DNA of 21,825 nt from CAZJAD01 sp964543855 (GTDB lineage Bacteria > Electryoneota > RPQS01 > DYHQ01): the NCBI GenBank assembly GCA_964543855.1, contig CAZJAD010000031.1, positions 1-21,825 on the forward strand. Reading direction: 5' to 3'. Positions 8,723-16,665 of this stretch are shown piece after piece. Position numbers and translations under genes: made by a program. The notes below the pieces were generated by a model that worked only from the letters and a program-made list of their open reading frames with translations, did no database searches and had not been told where the DNA came from. How positions within the stretch are numbered: position 1 is the first letter of the stretch; every line of letters begins with the position of its first letter.

Positions 8723-8797
8723 GGTGGCTGTAGCTCAGTTGGTTAGAGCGTCTGACTGTGGCTCAGAAGGTCGGGGGTTCAAGTCCCCTCAGCCACC
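8723..8797 (+). tRNA. tRNA-His (anticodon GTG)
   Basis: Acceptor GTGGCTG pairs with CAGCCAC, and the extra G at 8723 faces C at 8797: the G-1:C73 pair typical of tRNA-His. The anticodon stem TCTGA/TCAGA holds loop CTGTGGC with anticodon GTG. The T-loop is TTCAAGT on a GGGGG/CCCCT stem. CCA is not fully encoded. Confidence 0.95.
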
Positions 8798-8842
8798 CAG
8801 GGTTCGTTTCCGAGCGAACGGCACACACGAACCAGCGCAGTT

Positions 8843-8895
8843 CTACTACCCGCGACCTCCGGTCGCGTACGAACACTGGCCCCATCGTCAACGGT
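8843..8895 (+). repeat. Direct repeat, copy 1 (hairpin plus 5' piece of tRNA-Glu)
   Basis: 53 bases that match 8944-8997 with two substitutions and one missing base. It starts CTACTACC, contains the hairpin CGCGACC-TCC-GGTCGCG (8851-8867) and ends in the first bases of the tRNA-Glu gene. The two copies start 101 bases apart. Confidence 0.9.
8878..8895 (+). pseudogene. Truncated 5' fragment of tRNA-Glu
   Basis: GGCCCCATCGTC followed by AACGGT equals the acceptor 5' strand and first half of the D arm of the real tRNA-Glu at 8979, with one T deleted. After it the sequence diverges, so no cloverleaf can form. It is part of the direct repeat. Confidence 0.8.
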
Positions 8896-8900
8896 CGTTC

Positions 8901-8940
8901 TTCCCGCCGAGCCGGGTTCCTAACCCGGCCGGAAATTGCA
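8901..8940 (+). repeat. Hairpin repeat unit between the tRNA-Glu fragment and the tRNA-Glu gene
   Basis: A perfect 8-bp stem, GCCGGGTT (8911-8918) and AACCCGGC (8922-8929), with loop CCT, flanked by CGCCGA on the left and CGGAAATTGC on the right. The same flanks, around different stem sequences, recur just after the scaffold gap (19868-20025). This suggests a dispersed repeat family in which the stem varies and the flanks are kept. Confidence 0.65.
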
Positions 8941-8943
8941 GGA

Positions 8944-8997
8944 CTACTACCCGCGACCTCCGGTCGCGGACAAACACTGGCCCCATCGTCTAACGGT
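8944..8997 (+). repeat. Direct repeat, copy 2 (overlaps the start of tRNA-Glu)
   Basis: 54 bases matching 8843-8895. It holds the hairpin CCGCGACC-TCC-GGTCGCGG (8951-8969) and then runs into the intact tRNA-Glu gene, whose first 19 bases are the end of the repeat. Confidence 0.9.
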
Positions 8998-9050
8998 TAG
9001 GACATAAGATTTTCGATCTTATAATGGGGGTTCGATTCCCCCTGGGGTCA
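8979..9050 (+). tRNA. tRNA-Glu (anticodon TTC)
   Basis: Acceptor GGCCCCA pairs with TGGGGTC (one G-T pair). The anticodon stem TAAGA/TCTTA holds loop TTTTCGA with anticodon TTC. The T-arm is GGGGG-TTCGATT-CCCCC. The discriminator is A and CCA is not encoded. It lies 50 bases before the aldolase start codon, with no terminator seen between them. Confidence 0.95.
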
Positions 9051-9100
9051 CAAGGCTATAAGACTCACGAGACCAACTTTTTCTAAGAAGGGGTCATGCT

Positions 9101-10153
9101 ATGCCTGATCGTACTGTTGAATTGTTGGGCGCAGAAGCCAAGGATCTGCTCGAGTACAAGTGTAAGGGCATTTCCAAGAAGGAACTGCACCTGCCCGGTC
9201 CCGATTTTCTGGATCGTATTCATGTTCAGTCCGACCGACCCGCCAATGTCCTGAATAACCTGCACCGGATTTTCAACACCGGGCGCATGGCGGGCTCGGG
9301 CTATGTTTCATTCCTGCCGATTGACCAGGGGATTGAGCACTCGGCGGCGGCTTCGTTCGCGCCGAATCCCATCTATTTCGACCCGGAGAACATCGTCAAG
9401 CTCGCCATTGAAGGGAGCTGCAACGGCGTGGCTTCCACTCTGGGCGTCCTGGGTATGATGTCTCGCAAGTACGCCCACAAGATTCCGTTCATCGTCAAAC
9501 TGAATCACAACGAACTGCTGACTTATCCAAACACCTACGACCAGATTGAATTCGGCAGCGTGGACCAGGCGTTCGACCTCGGTGCAGCCGCCGTGGGCGC
9601 TACGATCTACTACGGGTCGGACGAAAGTGCGCGCCAGATTCAGGAAGTGCGCGAGATGTTCGAGTACGCTCACGAGCTGGGGATGGTCACCGTCCTTTGG
9701 GCGTATCTGCGGAATCCGGCTTTCAAGACGGCGGAGAAGGACTACCATGTGTCGGCTGATTTGACCGGTCAGGCGAATCATCTGGCCGCAACGATTGAGG
9801 CGGACATTGTCAAGCAGAAGCAGCCCGAGAACAACGGCGGTTTCGTCGCGTTGAACTTCGGCAAGACTAACAAGAAAGTCTACGGCGAACTCGTGCCGGA
9901 TCATCCGATTGAGTGGACGCGCTGGCAGGTCGTGAACTGTTACATGGGACGCGTTGGGCTCATCAACTCGGGTGGCGCCTCCGGCAAGAATGACCTCGCT
10001 CAGGCCGTTCGGACCGCGGTGATTAACAAGCGCGCCGGAGGCATGGGACTCATCTCCGGACGCAAGGCGTTCCAGAAACCGATGAAGGACGGCATCGAGC
10101 TCTTGAACGCGATTCAGGATGTCTACTTGTCGAAAAAAGTCACCGTGGCGTGA
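9101..10153 (+). CDS. fbaB: Class I fructose-bisphosphate aldolase (FbaB/DhnA type)
   Basis: 350 residues, the same length as Escherichia coli FbaB. It catalyses reversible cleavage of fructose 1,6-bisphosphate to dihydroxyacetone phosphate and glyceraldehyde 3-phosphate in the cytoplasm, through a Schiff-base lysine rather than a metal. Family segments are FLPIDQGIEHS (71-81), FIVKLNHNELL (130-140), VGATIYYGS, VLWAYLRNPAF and NCYMGRVGLINSGG. The candidate Schiff-base lysine is Lys238 in ADIVKQKQPENNGG. The ATG is well placed behind AGAAGGGG. A Trm112-like gene follows directly, with its earliest possible start overlapping the aldolase stop, so the two probably form an operon. No promoter of its own was found downstream of tRNA-Glu, so it may be read from the tRNA promoter. 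Confidence 0.95.
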   Translation: MPDRTVELLGAEAKDLLEYKCKGISKKELHLPGPDFLDRIHVQSDRPANVLNNLHRIFNTGRMAGSGYVSFLPIDQGIEHSAAASFAPNPIYFDPENIVKLAIEGSCNGVASTLGVLGMMSRKYAHKIPFIVKLNHNELLTYPNTYDQIEFGSVDQAFDLGAAAVGATIYYGSDESARQIQEVREMFEYAHELGMVTVLWAYLRNPAFKTAEKDYHVSADLTGQANHLAATIEADIVKQKQPENNGGFVALNFGKTNKKVYGELVPDHPIEWTRWQVVNCYMGRVGLINSGGASGKNDLAQAVRTAVINKRAGGMGLISGRKAFQKPMKDGIELLNAIQDVYLSKKVTVA

Positions 10154-10161
10154 GCAATACC

Positions 10162-10383
10162 ATGCCAATTGATCCCAAGCTTCTGGCAATTCTCGTTTGC
10201 CCACTCTCGCACGCGCCGCTGATTCAAGACGGAGATTCCCTCGTGTCCACGGACATCGAGACTCGCCGTCGCTATCGTATCATCGACGGCATCCCGAATC
10301 TCTTGATAAACGACTCGGAAGCATTGGACGAGGCAACTTGGCGGCACATCATGGAGCAACATGGCATAGCGTCGAAGCGATAG
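10162..10383 (+). CDS. Trm112/UPF0434 (YcaR-like) small protein
   Basis: 73 residues with the family signature: MPIDPKLLAILVCPLSH at the start, then a strand-turn segment and IDGIPNLLINDSEAL. Eukaryotic and archaeal Trm112 activate several methyltransferases; the bacterial role is poorly defined. Many relatives carry CPxC as part of a zinc knuckle. Here only the first cysteine is present (CPLSH), so a zinc site is unlikely. The ATG at 10162 aligns with usual family starts. A GTG at 10150 in the same frame would overlap the aldolase stop as GTGA and add four residues, and it cannot be excluded. Coupling to the aldolase is likely, and a hairpin terminator follows at 10420. Confidence 0.8.
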   Translation: MPIDPKLLAILVCPLSHAPLIQDGDSLVSTDIETRRRYRIIDGIPNLLINDSEALDEATWRHIMEQHGIASKR

Positions 10384-10419
10384 CAGACGCAACATCCAAC
10401 TTATGCACAGTATAGAGAG

Positions 10420-10460
10420 AGCCGCGCGAGACTCGCAGGTGAGTGTCACGCGGCTTCCTT
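10420..10460. terminator. Shared terminator between convergent genes
   Basis: A long imperfect hairpin (17-base arms 10420-10436 and 10439-10455, three mismatches, outer AGCCGCG/CGCGGCT) is followed by TCCTTTGTT on the plus strand and TCTCTCTATA on the minus strand. It sits between the Trm112-like stop and the stop of the opposing lipoprotein gene. Confidence 0.7.
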
Positions 10461-10487
10461 TGTTCAGTTCTTGTGTTTCTTCGGGTG

Positions 10488-11483
10488 CTACCGTTCTTTG
10501 ACCTCGGAAGCGCCGCCGTTATCCAATCCGGACCGAGTCCCTTCCTCGGGGCTGTCGACGAAGTCTGGCAGAAACTCGCGCACTACGGCAAGCATCGCTT
10601 CATCGGATGGCGCGTCCGTTTCCATCGCTTCCTCAAAGGCGGCGCACGATTTGATCTGCCGGTCATGAGTGAATTCGAATTCAAGGCGACCGAGAGTTCG
10701 TCCTTGCCTCTGTGCACGCACGATAAACGCGTTGCCGACCTTCCAGGGTTTGGCCGCGTTGGAGCGGTAGGTGCGACCGCCGACAATGGCATCGACCATT
10801 GTGAAAGTCTCGGCCAGAGCACTGTCGATGGCATCGCCGCATGTGGACAGAACGACGAGCAAGTCGGCTTTCTTGGCGAGCTTCGGAATGACTCGGCGTG
10901 CGGCCACCATGGGATTTTCGACGCGAACTCCGGGCGGAAGCTTCGTGCTGTCGCGCCGCATGACATTCGTCGGAGCGCACAGACCCACCAAAGCAATGTC
11001 CAGACCCTTTACGCGCTTCATGACATAGCGCGGCGCCAGTACTTTGCCGTTGGCCGTGATGTTGGCGGAGACGAAATCAAACCTCGCTTCCTGATGCCTC
11101 TGTTCAAATGTCTCCAATCCGCGCTCTAAATCCTCTTCCGATATGTTGACCACCGATGTGCCGAGTTCGTTGTGAACAGCTATCGAAATTCTTCCTTCGG
11201 TCGTGTCAGCCTCGCGGCTTCCGAGAAGGAAGTTGCCGGCGTCGCAGTAGAGCACCGACCCGTCGGCCTCGCGCAGACTCTTGATTCGATGCGCGCGTTT
11301 CAGAATCCCGCCACCATTCCGTTTGCAGCCACAACCCTCCAGCTTCCCATGAGAATCGTTTGAGTACACGAGGGTGATTCGCGTCCCTTCGCTGATCTCC
11401 GGCTTGCCACAACCCCAGAAAACGACCGCCAAAAAAGCGGCAGCGATTGTGATCAAGCCTCCCCGCATGTAAGTGCGAACCAT
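10488..11483 (-). CDS. UshA/5'-nucleotidase-like lipoprotein with degenerate metal site
   Basis: 331 residues. The N-terminus is a signal peptide ending FLAVVFWGC, so Cys25 is a probable lipid anchor. The body has the calcineurin-like metallophosphatase fold of UshA-type 5'-nucleotidases: YSNDSHG (40-46), then GCGCKRNGGG (50-59), FDFVSANIT, and a segment DAIVGGRTY (231-239) where active relatives have GGHTH. The NHE block is replaced by NIS (113-115) and the SHLG-like block by STCG (213-216). Only the first ligand set, Asp43/His45, and Asn141 remain clear, so hydrolase activity is doubtful. The CGC after NDSHG recalls a group of UshA-like proteins, some described as selenoproteins, where a cysteine can be replaced by selenocysteine. 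The frame extends to 11558, but the ATG at 11483 has GGAGG five bases ahead and gives the proper signal peptide. Confidence 0.75.
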   Translation of the reverse strand: MVRTYMRGGLITIAAAFLAVVFWGCGKPEISEGTRITLVYSNDSHGKLEGCGCKRNGGGILKRAHRIKSLREADGSVLYCDAGNFLLGSREADTTEGRISIAVHNELGTSVVNISEEDLERGLETFEQRHQEARFDFVSANITANGKVLAPRYVMKRVKGLDIALVGLCAPTNVMRRDSTKLPPGVRVENPMVAARRVIPKLAKKADLLVVLSTCGDAIDSALAETFTMVDAIVGGRTYRSNAAKPWKVGNAFIVRAQRQGRTLGRLEFEFTHDRQIKSCAAFEEAMETDAPSDEAMLAVVREFLPDFVDSPEEGTRSGLDNGGASEVKER

Positions 11484-11557
11484 ATCTGCCTCCGTGTGCG
11501 GAATGTGAAAACTTTCCCGCGAGCCATCACCAGGAATCGTCGCAGCCTCTCGCTTCA

Positions 11558-11586
11558 TTGCTATTTTACGAAATCCGCGCTATATT
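11558..11586 (+). promoter_or_regulatory. Promoter of the flavoprotein gene
   Basis: TTGCTA (11558-11563), 17 bases, TATATT (11581-11586). The -35 is weaker than at the other sites but spacing and -10 are the same. The transcript start would fall about 30 bases before the GTG at 11624. Confidence 0.6.
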
Positions 11587-11623
11587 TCAAAATCTGATTT
11601 GACGCGTCGGAGAACCGACTCGG

Positions 11624-12793
11624 GTGAGCATGAAACAGACTGATGTCATCATCGTTGGCGCGGGGCCTGCGGGCAGTTGGCTCGGGCTTCGGCTCGCGGA
11701 AGCGGGGATTGATTCCGTTCTCTTCGACCGCGAGAAGTTCCCGCGTGACAAGGCCTGCGGCGGCGGGCTCTCACAGAAGGTCATCGAATTCTTGCCCTTT
11801 TCCATGGGCGAGGTCGTTGAAAGACAGATGACCGGTGCCTGGATCGGATACCGGAACAAATATGTCCTCGTCTCCGATTTCGGTCCGGCAGGGGGGATGG
11901 TCATGCGCGACACCTTCGATGACTTTCTCGCGCGAAAGTATCTCGAAGCGGGAGGACGGTTCTTTGATGGGGCCTCAGTCGATACCATCGACGAGACAAA
12001 GGACGGTTGCCAAATCGAAGCCGCCGGTGAAACTTGGTCCGGAAACATTCTTGTCGGTGCGGACGGAGCGTCGAGTCATGTTCGGCGCGCGTGCGGTTTC
12101 GGTGTGCATCGCAAGCTGCTGGCAGCATTGGCAGCCGAAGTTAAACCCTCGGAAAAAGTGATGCAAGCGTTGAACAATCGGGCGTGCTTTGACCTGAGTG
12201 CCGTATCCGGTGGGTACGGCTGGATCTTCCCGAAACGAGACCATCTGTCCATCGGCGTTTTTACGCATCATCGTGGGTTGGACCTGCGCTCACACCTGCA
12301 AGCGTTCTGCAACACGCATCCGCTTCTTCGCAAGGCGGAAGTCTTTCGCTCGCGTGGCGGCGTACTGCCGGTGGGCGGCGATCCGAGACCTGTGCAGAAA
12401 GGCCGCGTGCTGCTCGTCGGAGACGCCGCGGCCACCGTGGAGCCTTTCCTCGGGGAAGGAGTCTACCACGCGCTTCTTTCGGCGGATATCGCCGCGGATG
12501 TCATCATTAAACACTTGAAGCACGGTAAGTCGCTCGGGACTTACGCCGACAGAATCTCCGACATGATCGACGACAACATCGCTCGCGCAAGCCGGTTCGC
12601 CAGCGTGTTCTATGGCAATCTTCCGTGGACTTTCCCGCTCCTTGTGAAGAACAGAATCATCGCCCGCGCCTTCGCTCGCGACATCATCGGCAAATCAGAT
12701 TTCAAAGGATGTCTTCGCCATTGCCTGATCCGACTTCCTCTCATTCCGTTTGCCTACCGCAGGGAGACATCGAGAGCGGATGAACTTGCGTGA
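11624..12793 (+). CDS. Geranylgeranyl reductase family FAD-dependent oxidoreductase
   Basis: 389 residues. The Rossmann FAD motif is VGAGPAGS (11-18), followed by FDREKFPRDKACGGGLS (34-50), the family's CGGG signature. VGADGASS (144-151) is the DG motif, and VGDAAATVEPFLGEG (about 266-280) is the second FAD-binding block. These define the geranylgeranyl reductase family, which saturates polyprenyl chains of lipids, quinones or chlorophyll precursors. Here an isoprenoid quinone or lipid is plausible, but the substrate cannot be read from sequence. The C-terminal third (NRIIARAFARDIIGKSDFKG) is moderately hydrophobic and may touch the membrane. GTG at 11624 is chosen because GGAGA lies ten bases upstream; ATG at 11630 is an alternative. 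It appears monocistronic, with a new promoter downstream at 12830. Confidence 0.9.
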   Translation: MSMKQTDVIIVGAGPAGSWLGLRLAEAGIDSVLFDREKFPRDKACGGGLSQKVIEFLPFSMGEVVERQMTGAWIGYRNKYVLVSDFGPAGGMVMRDTFDDFLARKYLEAGGRFFDGASVDTIDETKDGCQIEAAGETWSGNILVGADGASSHVRRACGFGVHRKLLAALAAEVKPSEKVMQALNNRACFDLSAVSGGYGWIFPKRDHLSIGVFTHHRGLDLRSHLQAFCNTHPLLRKAEVFRSRGGVLPVGGDPRPVQKGRVLLVGDAAATVEPFLGEGVYHALLSADIAADVIIKHLKHGKSLGTYADRISDMIDDNIARASRFASVFYGNLPWTFPLLVKNRIIARAFARDIIGKSDFKGCLRHCLIRLPLIPFAYRRETSRADELA

Positions 12794-12829
12794 TGGGTCC
12801 GCGAGAGGTTGATTGGGGAAAAGGTCTGC

Positions 12830-12858
12830 TTGACTTATTCTAAGAAAATTGGTAGATT
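12830..12858 (+). promoter_or_regulatory. Promoter of the C25-like secreted protein gene
   Basis: TTGACT (12830-12835), 17 bases, TAGATT (12853-12858). The wider context, TCTGCTTGACTT, nearly repeats that of the tRNA promoter. The transcript would start about 55 bases before the ATG at 12923. Confidence 0.75.
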
Positions 12859-12922
12859 TAAAGTTTGGTATATACCGGATTCCGGACTATGTGCATAGGC
12901 TTGCGATCGAAAGGAGACACCC

Positions 12923-15900
12923 ATGCGTAAGTCTCGCATCGTGGCACTGCTTGCAGCCGCGTGGGCGATGGTTTATCTATCCCCAACCCTCGCTTCAAAT
13001 GCTGCTCCCCTTGGCACATCAACCGTCGGCTCCTTGGCGCCTGAGGTCGAGGTCCTGACCTACCGGCTCGACGAAGTGCGCTTGCGAGTTAAGATGAACC
13101 CGACCGCGCTTCTTTCACAGATTGACTTGGCTGCTGGAGTGGATGGTCTGTGGGGCTCTTTGGTACCTGAACAAATCGAACTGCCGCGCAAGACTTTCTT
13201 CGTTGCGATTGCCCACACGGGCACGCCCGAGCTTGAAGTCGTGTCGTGGGAAACCGTTCGATTGCCGGCGGCGCAGGTTGCCCTGACCAGCGGGATAGGC
13301 GTCGGCGAACCGCTGCAACTCGGCGAGCCTGCTGTCCTGCGTGAAGCACGCGTCGTGCCGGTCACAATTTTCCCGGTGCAATACGAAAGCGGCGCAACCG
13401 AAGCAGAGGTCCTTCAGTCAGCAGAGATCGTTATCAGGACCGGCGCGGACTTGGGAGTCAATCCTCTTCTGAATGCGCGAGGTCGCGTCTCTCGCTCCTG
13501 GATCCCGGTTTATCGAAGCGTTATCGCCAATTGGCAGAGCATCGACGGTCTGGACAGTCCCGAAGATCCGCACATCTTGATCATCGTCCCCGGATTTTTT
13601 GAGGATCAGTTGGAGGAGTTCGTTACATGGAAGGAACGATCGGGGTTTGTGGTCACGGTCGTACGGCGCGGCGATATCGGCACCAATCCGAGTGCACAAG
13701 ACCTGCGCGACTACATCATCGCTCAGTACGACACTCTGACTCCCACACCCGATTATGTGATTTTCGTCGGGAATGGATCTCACCTGGATGCCTATGATCG
13801 GTGGACGGATGATCCCTATACGCTTTTCAGCGATTACAGTTACGCGGGATGGTACACCGATGAGAATTACTTCGTCGCCATAGAAGGTGACGACATCTTC
13901 CCCGATCTCTTCTTCGGTCGCTGGGTCGCTGGTACGACTGAAGAAGTACTCAAGATTGCTCGGCGCTCTGTCTTCCACGAATCCAATCCCTTTCAAGTGG
14001 ACTCGCTGCGGTTTTTGAAGGCGTGCATGGGTTCCGACACCTGGCCGGCGACCCAGGCTCAGACCAAACGGCATGTCCGGCAGATGCTCCTGAATCACGG
14101 TTTCACCGTCGTGGACACGCTCTTCGGTATTGGCACTCCACAGCTATTCATCAATCGGGTTCAACAGGGACGCAACTTCGTCAATTATCGTGGCCCGGGG
14201 TGGAGCTTCGGTTGGTCCGGCCTCAGTTTCTACAATCCCGACATCCCCTTTCTCAACAACTACTGGAAATTGCCGATTGTCACGGGCATCGGTTGCGGCG
14301 TGGCGAAATTCGATGATTACCCGGACTGCTTCGGACAGATCTTCATGACCGAAGGCACCTTGAATCAGCCCGAAGGCTGTGTCGGTTTCTTGGGTCCATC
14401 CTGGAACACGCACACTCGCTTCAACGATGTCCTCGATTCAACGCTCTACATCGCAATCTTGGACCATGAAGTGCACGAACTGATGCCCGCCTTCGTGGCG
14501 GGAAAGCTGATGTTCTGGAGTGTTTTTCAGCCTTACTTCCACCATCCGGGAGTGCAAGAGCTTACCGAAACCGCCATACGCCAGTATCTTTGTCTGTCCG
14601 ATCCGTCTCTTCGGCTCTACACGAAAACGCCGCAACGCCTCACGGTGATACACCCAGCAGGAATTCCGCTGGGAGAGGTGAATCTGGTTGTCAATGTACC
14701 CAATTTGCAACCCTTGGGAATCGACACCGTCAAGGTGTGTGTTTGGGTTGAACCCGGAAATTTCATCTTCGGTTTTGCGACACCACAGCAGGAAACTGTC
14801 GTGCTACCGATTACAATTCCAGTCTCCTGCAACGGTGTCTGGTTGACGGTCACCGGTGATAATGTCCTCGCTTACCAGCGGGAAATTCCAGTGGCTGCGA
14901 CGGGCGAATATATGGTGCACAACCGCGCGTTTCTGGTGGACAGTCTTGTCGGCAACCGCAACGGATTCGTCGAGCCCGGCGAGACAATCGCTTGGGAAGA
15001 GGAAGGATTGAATCTGGGAATGCAGGATGCCGAGGATGTCGTGGCGATTCTGGAGAGCGACGATCCTCGGGTGCAAGTCCTGCAGTCCATATCGGAGTTC
15101 GGCAATGTCGCGGCGCTGGATTCGGCGGTCGGGACACCGCCATTCGAAATCTCTGTCTCGGATACCTGTCAGACTCAGGCGATACTGGGGCTGCAAATCG
15201 TCTGGCACAGTTTGAATGCCGGTCCGTGGGTGTCGGATGTCTATGTCACGGTCGCATTGCCTGAAATCGTGCTGGCGGGAATCGAAGTAACAGACCTGAA
15301 CGGCGATACATGGGATCGAGGAGAAGTTGCGAAGGTGGGCCTGCAGGTCTTGAATACTGGCAATGCACCTCTGGCTCCCACTCAGTATGTCCTGCGCGTT
15401 GACGATCCTCTCATTTCCGTGATCGACTCCCTCGTCGATGGCGACGCTGTGCAACCCGGCCAGATTCTTGATTTGGGAGACATGGCGTTTCAGATGCAGG
15501 CCAGTCTGCATACACCCGCCGAACACTATGTCTCACTGGCGATCCACATTTTCGCTGATCAGGGAACCTATCAGTACCATGGAGACCTCGTCGCATCGAC
15601 AACGGTGGGAATGATTACGGAAAGCGATCCTTTCTCCGATGAACAGCGTCTCTATTGGGCCTACGATGTGGCCGACATCGACTACGAGGAATGTCCGGTC
15701 TATGATTGGGTCGAGATTGCTCCTCTCGCCGGTGGACCGGGGGATACGATCGGCTTCACGCGCTCCGATGAGACTCTTGCTCGAGTCGTCCCCTTCTCAT
15801 ATTCATTCTACGGGGCTGACTTCGATTCACTCTCGATTTCGACGGATGGCTGGGTGCACCCCGGTTACACGACTCGCACAAACCGCAGGAACTCGACTCT

Positions 15901-16612
15901 GCCGAATCCTGACGACGATACGGACGGGCTTGTTGCCGTCCTCTGGGATGACCTCTGGCAACCCGGTGAAACGGGGCAGGTGGCCTACTACTACGACGAT
16001 GTCGGTGACCGATTCATCGTGGAATGGTATCGCATTCATTACTACTCGGGCAGCCGCATGGAGACCTTCCAGCTTCAACTCCTGAATCCCGAGTCTCATC
16101 CCACGCCCACCGGAGATGCCGCCTGGCTGCTCCTGTATCAGGATCTAACACAGTGGGGCCCGAGTCAAGCGACCGTGGGAATCGAAAACTGCACTTCCAC
16201 CGATGGGATCACCTACGAATACAACGGAGTCTACACGCAGGGAGCGATCACGGTTCAGAGTGGCAGTACCATCAAATTCACGACAACCCCTCCGGTGATG
16301 GTTGCCGCCGAAACGAAAAGGCCCGTGATCCCCACCGAGTTCTATCTGGCGCAGAATTATCCGAATCCGTTCAATCCCGAGACTACGATCGAATTCGCCC
16401 TGCCGCGCATGTCTCATGTCACACTCACAGTCTACAATCTCCTGGGACAGCGTGTCGCGACTCTGATCGATGCCGACTTGTTCGCGGGAGTCCATCGCGT
16501 GCGCTGGAACGGCGAGGGGTTTCTCGGCGACAAAGTCGGCAGCGGTGTCTACATCTACTACACCAAGACGGATTTCGGGAGTCTGGCGCGCAAAATGGTC
16601 CTGCTCCGCTGA
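12923..16612 (+). CDS. Secreted peptidase C25 (gingipain)-like protein with type IX-style sorting domain
   Basis: 1229 residues. A signal peptide (MRKSRIVALLAAAWAMVYL...) is followed by a propeptide-like region to about 210. A caspase-like C25 region runs from HILIIVPGFFEDQLEEF (about 219) through DYVIFVGNGSHLDAYDRW and DLFFGRWVAGTTEEV to YLCLSDPSLRLY (about 565-576). The probable catalytic cysteine is Cys458 in TGIGCGVAKFD. The matching histidine, 33 residues earlier in gingipains (GHG), is Pro425 here (YRGPGW), so peptidase activity is uncertain. Ig-like repeats follow. Residues about 1139-1229 (QNYPNPFNPETTIEF, VYNLLGQRVATL, GSGVYIYY) are a typical C-terminal sorting/FlgD-like domain, which implies export by Sec and a type IX-like system to the cell surface. 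The start has AAGGAG six bases ahead. No terminator is seen before the next gene. Confidence 0.9.
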   Translation: MRKSRIVALLAAAWAMVYLSPTLASNAAPLGTSTVGSLAPEVEVLTYRLDEVRLRVKMNPTALLSQIDLAAGVDGLWGSLVPEQIELPRKTFFVAIAHTGTPELEVVSWETVRLPAAQVALTSGIGVGEPLQLGEPAVLREARVVPVTIFPVQYESGATEAEVLQSAEIVIRTGADLGVNPLLNARGRVSRSWIPVYRSVIANWQSIDGLDSPEDPHILIIVPGFFEDQLEEFVTWKERSGFVVTVVRRGDIGTNPSAQDLRDYIIAQYDTLTPTPDYVIFVGNGSHLDAYDRWTDDPYTLFSDYSYAGWYTDENYFVAIEGDDIFPDLFFGRWVAGTTEEVLKIARRSVFHESNPFQVDSLRFLKACMGSDTWPATQAQTKRHVRQMLLNHGFTVVDTLFGIGTPQLFINRVQQGRNFVNYRGPGWSFGWSGLSFYNPDIPFLNNYWKLPIVTGIGCGVAKFDDYPDCFGQIFMTEGTLNQPEGCVGFLGPSWNTHTRFNDVLDSTLYIAILDHEVHELMPAFVAGKLMFWSVFQPYFHHPGVQELTETAIRQYLCLSDPSLRLYTKTPQRLTVIHPAGIPLGEVNLVVNVPNLQPLGIDTVKVCVWVEPGNFIFGFATPQQETVVLPITIPVSCNGVWLTVTGDNVLAYQREIPVAATGEYMVHNRAFLVDSLVGNRNGFVEPGETIAWEEEGLNLGMQDAEDVVAILESDDPRVQVLQSISEFGNVAALDSAVGTPPFEISVSDTCQTQAILGLQIVWHSLNAGPWVSDVYVTVALPEIVLAGIEVTDLNGDTWDRGEVAKVGLQVLNTGNAPLAPTQYVLRVDDPLISVIDSLVDGDAVQPGQILDLGDMAFQMQASLHTPAEHYVSLAIHIFADQGTYQYHGDLVASTTVGMITESDPFSDEQRLYWAYDVADIDYEECPVYDWVEIAPLAGGPGDTIGFTRSDETLARVVPFSYSFYGADFDSLSISTDGWVHPGYTTRTNRRNSTLPNPDDDTDGLVAVLWDDLWQPGETGQVAYYYDDVGDRFIVEWYRIHYYSGSRMETFQLQLLNPESHPTPTGDAAWLLLYQDLTQWGPSQATVGIENCTSTDGITYEYNGVYTQGAITVQSGSTIKFTTTPPVMVAAETKRPVIPTEFYLAQNYPNPFNPETTIEFALPRMSHVTLTVYNLLGQRVATLIDADLFAGVHRVRWNGEGFLGDKVGSGVYIYYTKTDFGSLARKMVLLR

Positions 16613-16665
16613 CCACCCCGTGAATTCTTGAATGCAGCAATCCAAAACAATAGGAGTGAGTTGAG

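Noticed and set aside
8694..8993. Plus-strand open frames across the tRNA genes
   Set aside because: They run through tRNA-His and the repeat region and begin or end inside structured RNA genes.
8843..8997. CRISPR-like array from the two direct repeats
   Set aside because: Only two copies, one overlapping a tRNA gene, and the interval is another hairpin repeat, not a spacer.
9308..10204. 298-codon minus-strand frame opposite the aldolase
   Set aside because: Shadow of a well-recognised enzyme gene, with no ribosome site.
10443..11129. 228-codon plus-strand frame opposite the UshA-like lipoprotein
   Set aside because: It begins within the terminator hairpin and its translation has no family features; the minus-strand frame has GGAGG, a lipoprotein signal and family motifs.
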